Shown piece by piece: positions 4,737-6,664 of a stretch of 6,664 nucleotides of DNA. The notes beneath the pieces were generated by a model. That model was not told the DNA's origin and did no database searches. It was given only the letters and a program-made list of their open reading frames with translations. Source of the DNA: Salinarimonas sp051117315 (GTDB lineage: Bacteria > Pseudomonadota > Alphaproteobacteria > Rhizobiales > Beijerinckiaceae); the NCBI GenBank assembly GCA_051117315.1, contig JBNPEA010000031.1:1-6664 (forward strand), read 5' to 3'. Numbering within the stretch: the first letter of the stretch is position 1; each line of letters starts with the position of its first letter. Position numbers and translations under genes: made by a program.

Positions 4737-6664
4737 GCGGCGAGCGGCGCCTCGGCGCCCTCGCCCGCCCCGCCGCCCTCGGTGACGGCGCGCACGAAGT
4801 CCTCCACCGCGCGATCGAGCGCATCCGCCTGCCCGGCGAGGTCGGTCGCGGAGGCGAGCACGCGGCCAGCGGCGGAGGCGGAGGTCGCGGCCGCGGCGTC
4901 GACGCCGGCGATCGCCGCCGACACCTCGGACGCGCCGGAGGACGCCTCCTGCACGTTGCGCGCTATCTCGCGGGTGGTCGAGCCCTGCTCTTCCACCGCG
5001 GCGGCGATGGCGTCGGCGGTGCGGCTGAGCGCCTCGATGCGCTCGGACACCTCCGTCATCGCCGCGGAGGAGGCGCTCGTCACGCCCTGCATGGCGGCGA
5101 CCTTGTCGCCGATCTCGACGGTCGCCTTCGACGTCTGGTCGGCGAGGTTCTTCACCTCCGCCGCGACCACCGCGAAGCCGCGGCCGGCCTCGCCGGCGCG
5201 GGCCGCCTCGATCGTGGCGTTGAGCGCGAGCAGGTTGGTCTGCTCGGCGATGGCCTGGATCATCGAGACGATGGCGCCGATGCGCTCGGCCGTCTCGGCC
5301 ATCTCGCGCACGCGCCCCGCGGTGCCCTGCGCGGTGCGCGAGGCCTCGCCCGCCATCTCGGTCGAGCCCTGGACCTGGCGGCCGATCTCGCCGGTCGAGG
5401 CGGCGAGCTCCTCCACCGCGGCAGCGACGGCCTGGACGTTCATCGCCGTCTGCTCGGAGGCGGCGGCCACGGCGCCCGCCTGGCCGGAGGCCTCCCCCGC
5501 CGTGGCGGTGAGGCCGCGGGCCGCCTCCTCCATCTCCCGCGCGGCGGAGGCGACCCGCACGACGATGGCGCCGACCGCCGAGCGGAAGCCGGCGGCGAGC
5601 TCCGCCGTCGCCGCCGCGCGCGCTGCCGCCGCCTCGCGCTCGCGCGCCGCCTCGGCCGCGCGCTCCGCCTCGGCGCGGGTGCGGGCGTTGGCCTCGATCT
5701 CGGCCACCGCCTCGGCCAGCGCGCCGATCTCGTCGCGCCGCCCGCGGCCGTAGATCGCGACGTCCGTGTCGCCCGCGGCGATGCGCCCGAGCGAGCGGGA
5801 GAAGGCGAGGATGGCGCGCGAGATCGACAGGCCGAGCCAGAGCGCCAGCGCCGCCCCCACCAAGGTGAAGGCCACCCCGATGGCGAGGGTGAGGGACGTC
5901 GTGCGCGCCACGGTCTCGTCCATCTCGGCATCGAGGGTGCGCTGGCGCGCCGCCGTGACGGCAGCCACCGCCTCGAGCGCGCCGGTGATGTCCTGGGCGC
6001 GGCGCTCGAGCTCGGAGGCGATCGTGCCGCGCAGCGGGGCGATGGAGGCGAGCCGGTCGGCATCCTCCGAGATCGTCGCGAACGCATCGGGGAGCGCCGC
6101 CGCCCGATCGCGCGCCGCGTCGTCGCCGAGAGGGCCGCCGTCGAGAAGGGCGTCGAGCCGGCCAAGGCGCTCGATCGCCACGCCGATCTCCTCGCGGACA
6201 CGCTGCGCGTCCGCCTCGTCGAGGCCGTCGGCGAGGCGCTGCACGTAGATGCGGGTGAGGAGCAGGCTCTCCTGCACCGCCGACGCGGCGAGGGCCGCCT
6301 CCATCCGCCGTGCGGACTCCGCCGCGGCGATCGTCTCGGACAGCGCGAGGCGCGCGCCGCGGCCGGCCTCAAAGATGCGCGCGGCAACGGCATCGACCTC
6401 GGCGGCGATGTCGTCGTAGGAGGCGAAGCTGCGCTCGAGAGCGTCGAGCCCCGCGAGCGCCGCCTCCAGCGGCTCGGCCGCCTCGGCATCCTCGCCGAAG
6501 CGCGCCGAGAGCGCCGCGGCGACCGCGGCGAGCCGGGCCACTGCCGCGCTCGCGGCCTCGGCGTTGGCCGCGCTCGGGTCGCGCCGGGAGCGCCCGAAGG
6601 CGAGGCGCTTCCGGAGCCCGTCGCCCCCGGACGCGAGGAGGGCGGCGTTGGCGGCCGCGGCGGC
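4727..6664 (-). CDS. Methyl-accepting chemotaxis protein, 5' end beyond the window
   Basis: The reading frame stays open to the right edge: 645 visible codons, of which the first 41 (6664-6542) lie upstream of the GTG at 6541. That GTG is unlikely to be the start, because a first membrane helix has not yet appeared. The visible N-terminal part (about 6660-5900) is an alanine-rich all-helical extracytoplasmic sensor; YVQR and repeated long helices recall a helical bimodular (HBM-like) bundle. The second membrane helix lies near 5895-5828, followed by HAMP (about 5824-5680, with GDTDV and DEIGALAEAV) and the coiled-coil signalling domain. The highly conserved tip, with EQTNLLALNATIEAARAGE and GRGFAVVAAEVKNLADQTS, lies near 5250-5130 and binds CheA/CheW. 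The C-terminus ends in an alanine-rich stretch with no NWETF-like pentapeptide for CheR/CheB tethering. The protein senses an unknown ligand and steers flagellar motion. It converges on the permease gene with 10 bp between stops, so it is a separate transcription unit. Confidence 0.95.
   Translation of the reverse strand, partial: AAAAANAALLASGGDGLRKRLAFGRSRRDPSAANAEAASAAVARLAAVAAALSARFGEDAEAAEPLEAALAGLDALERSFASYDDIAAEVDAVAARIFEAGRGARLALSETIAAAESARRMEAALAASAVQESLLLTRIYVQRLADGLDEADAQRVREEIGVAIERLGRLDALLDGGPLGDDAARDRAAALPDAFATISEDADRLASIAPLRGTIASELERRAQDITGALEAVAAVTAARQRTLDAEMDETVARTTSLTLAIGVAFTLVGAALALWLGLSISRAILAFSRSLGRIAAGDTDVAIYGRGRRDEIGALAEAVAEIEANARTRAEAERAAEAAREREAAAARAAATAELAAGFRSAVGAIVVRVASAAREMEEAARGLTATAGEASGQAGAVAAASEQTAMNVQAVAAAVEELAASTGEIGRQVQGSTEMAGEASRTAQGTAGRVREMAETAERIGAIVSMIQAIAEQTNLLALNATIEAARAGEAGRGFAVVAAEVKNLADQTSKATVEIGDKVAAMQGVTSASSAAMTEVSERIEALSRTADAIAAAVEEQGSTTREIARNVQEASSGASEVSAAIAGVDAAAATSASAAGRVLASATDLAGQADALDRAVEDFVRAVTEGGGAGEGAEAPLAAAA

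Noticed and set aside
1246..4824. Minus-strand open frame of 1192 codons antisense to the whole TRAP operon
   Set aside because: Its translation is a low-complexity run of Arg, Asp, His and Glu, the mirror of hydrophobic codons in high-GC DNA. It has no domain signature, and the opposite strand encodes two clear family members across the same bases.
3045..5753. Plus-strand open frame of 902 codons overlapping the permease and chemoreceptor genes
   Set aside because: It overlaps the permease in another frame and then lies antisense to the chemoreceptor. The translation changes character exactly where the underlying real gene changes, which marks a shadow.
5440..6489. Second minus-strand frame inside the chemoreceptor gene
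   Set aside because: Arg/Ser/Pro-rich shadow in the +1 frame of a well-supported chemoreceptor.
6539..6541. GTG at 6541 as the start of the chemoreceptor
   Set aside because: The frame stays open for 41 more codons to the window edge and the expected first membrane helix has not been reached, so the true start lies outside.

Overview
The window is very GC-rich, with an almost uniform G/C preference at third codon positions. It carries gene families typical of a free-living, motile Gram-negative bacterium: a periplasmic TAXI-type TRAP solute receptor, a fused TRAP permease, a membrane chemoreceptor and a CGNR zinc-finger regulator. Codon use and chemoreceptor style suggest a high-GC alphaproteobacterium, perhaps Hyphomicrobiales or Rhodobacterales. 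This is inferred from style; no taxonomic marker gene is present.

Layout. (1) Positions 1-74, minus strand: the first 24 codons of a HAD-superfamily hydrolase that runs off the left edge. (2) 75-390: a 316-base divergent intergenic region. Its right half (about 258-376) is a conspicuous AT-rich island with several overlapping dyads and weak promoter-like hexamers. (3) 391-1020, plus: a complete 209-aa ABATE/CGNR zinc-finger putative transcription regulator. (4) 1021-1350: a 330-base non-coding stretch with a 12-bp palindrome and hairpin just after the CGNR gene, alternating CG-rich tracts, and two CGTACG palindromes just ahead of the next ribosome binding site. (5) 1351-2331, plus: a TAXI-family TRAP solute-binding protein with a Sec signal peptide. 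(6) 2332-2475: an intercistronic spacer with GC-rich dyads, including a perfect 10-bp hairpin resembling an intrinsic terminator or attenuator. (7) 2476-4716, plus: a 4TM/12TM fused TRAP permease of 746 aa with a DUF3394-like C-terminal tail. (8) 4727-6664, minus: a methyl-accepting chemotaxis protein converging on the permease with only 10 bp between stop codons. Its N-terminus lies beyond the right edge.

How they may work together. The TAXI receptor and fused permease together make a complete Na+- or H+-driven TRAP uptake system. The substrate cannot be read from sequence; TAXI receptors are known for organic acids and amino acids such as glutamate or glutamine. The hairpin between them fits the usual need for much more receptor than permease. 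The CGNR protein is the only regulator visible and could control itself, the divergent HAD gene or the TRAP operon. That is inference from proximity. The chemoreceptor is a separate transcription unit and need not sense the same compound.

I see no mobile element, CRISPR array, tRNA or rRNA and no clear previously undescribed system. The points most worth checking are the non-coding elements: the divergent AT-rich island, the dyads flanking the CGNR gene, the paired CGTACG sites and the intercistronic hairpin. Very long open frames antisense to or overlapping the TRAP genes are GC-driven shadows.
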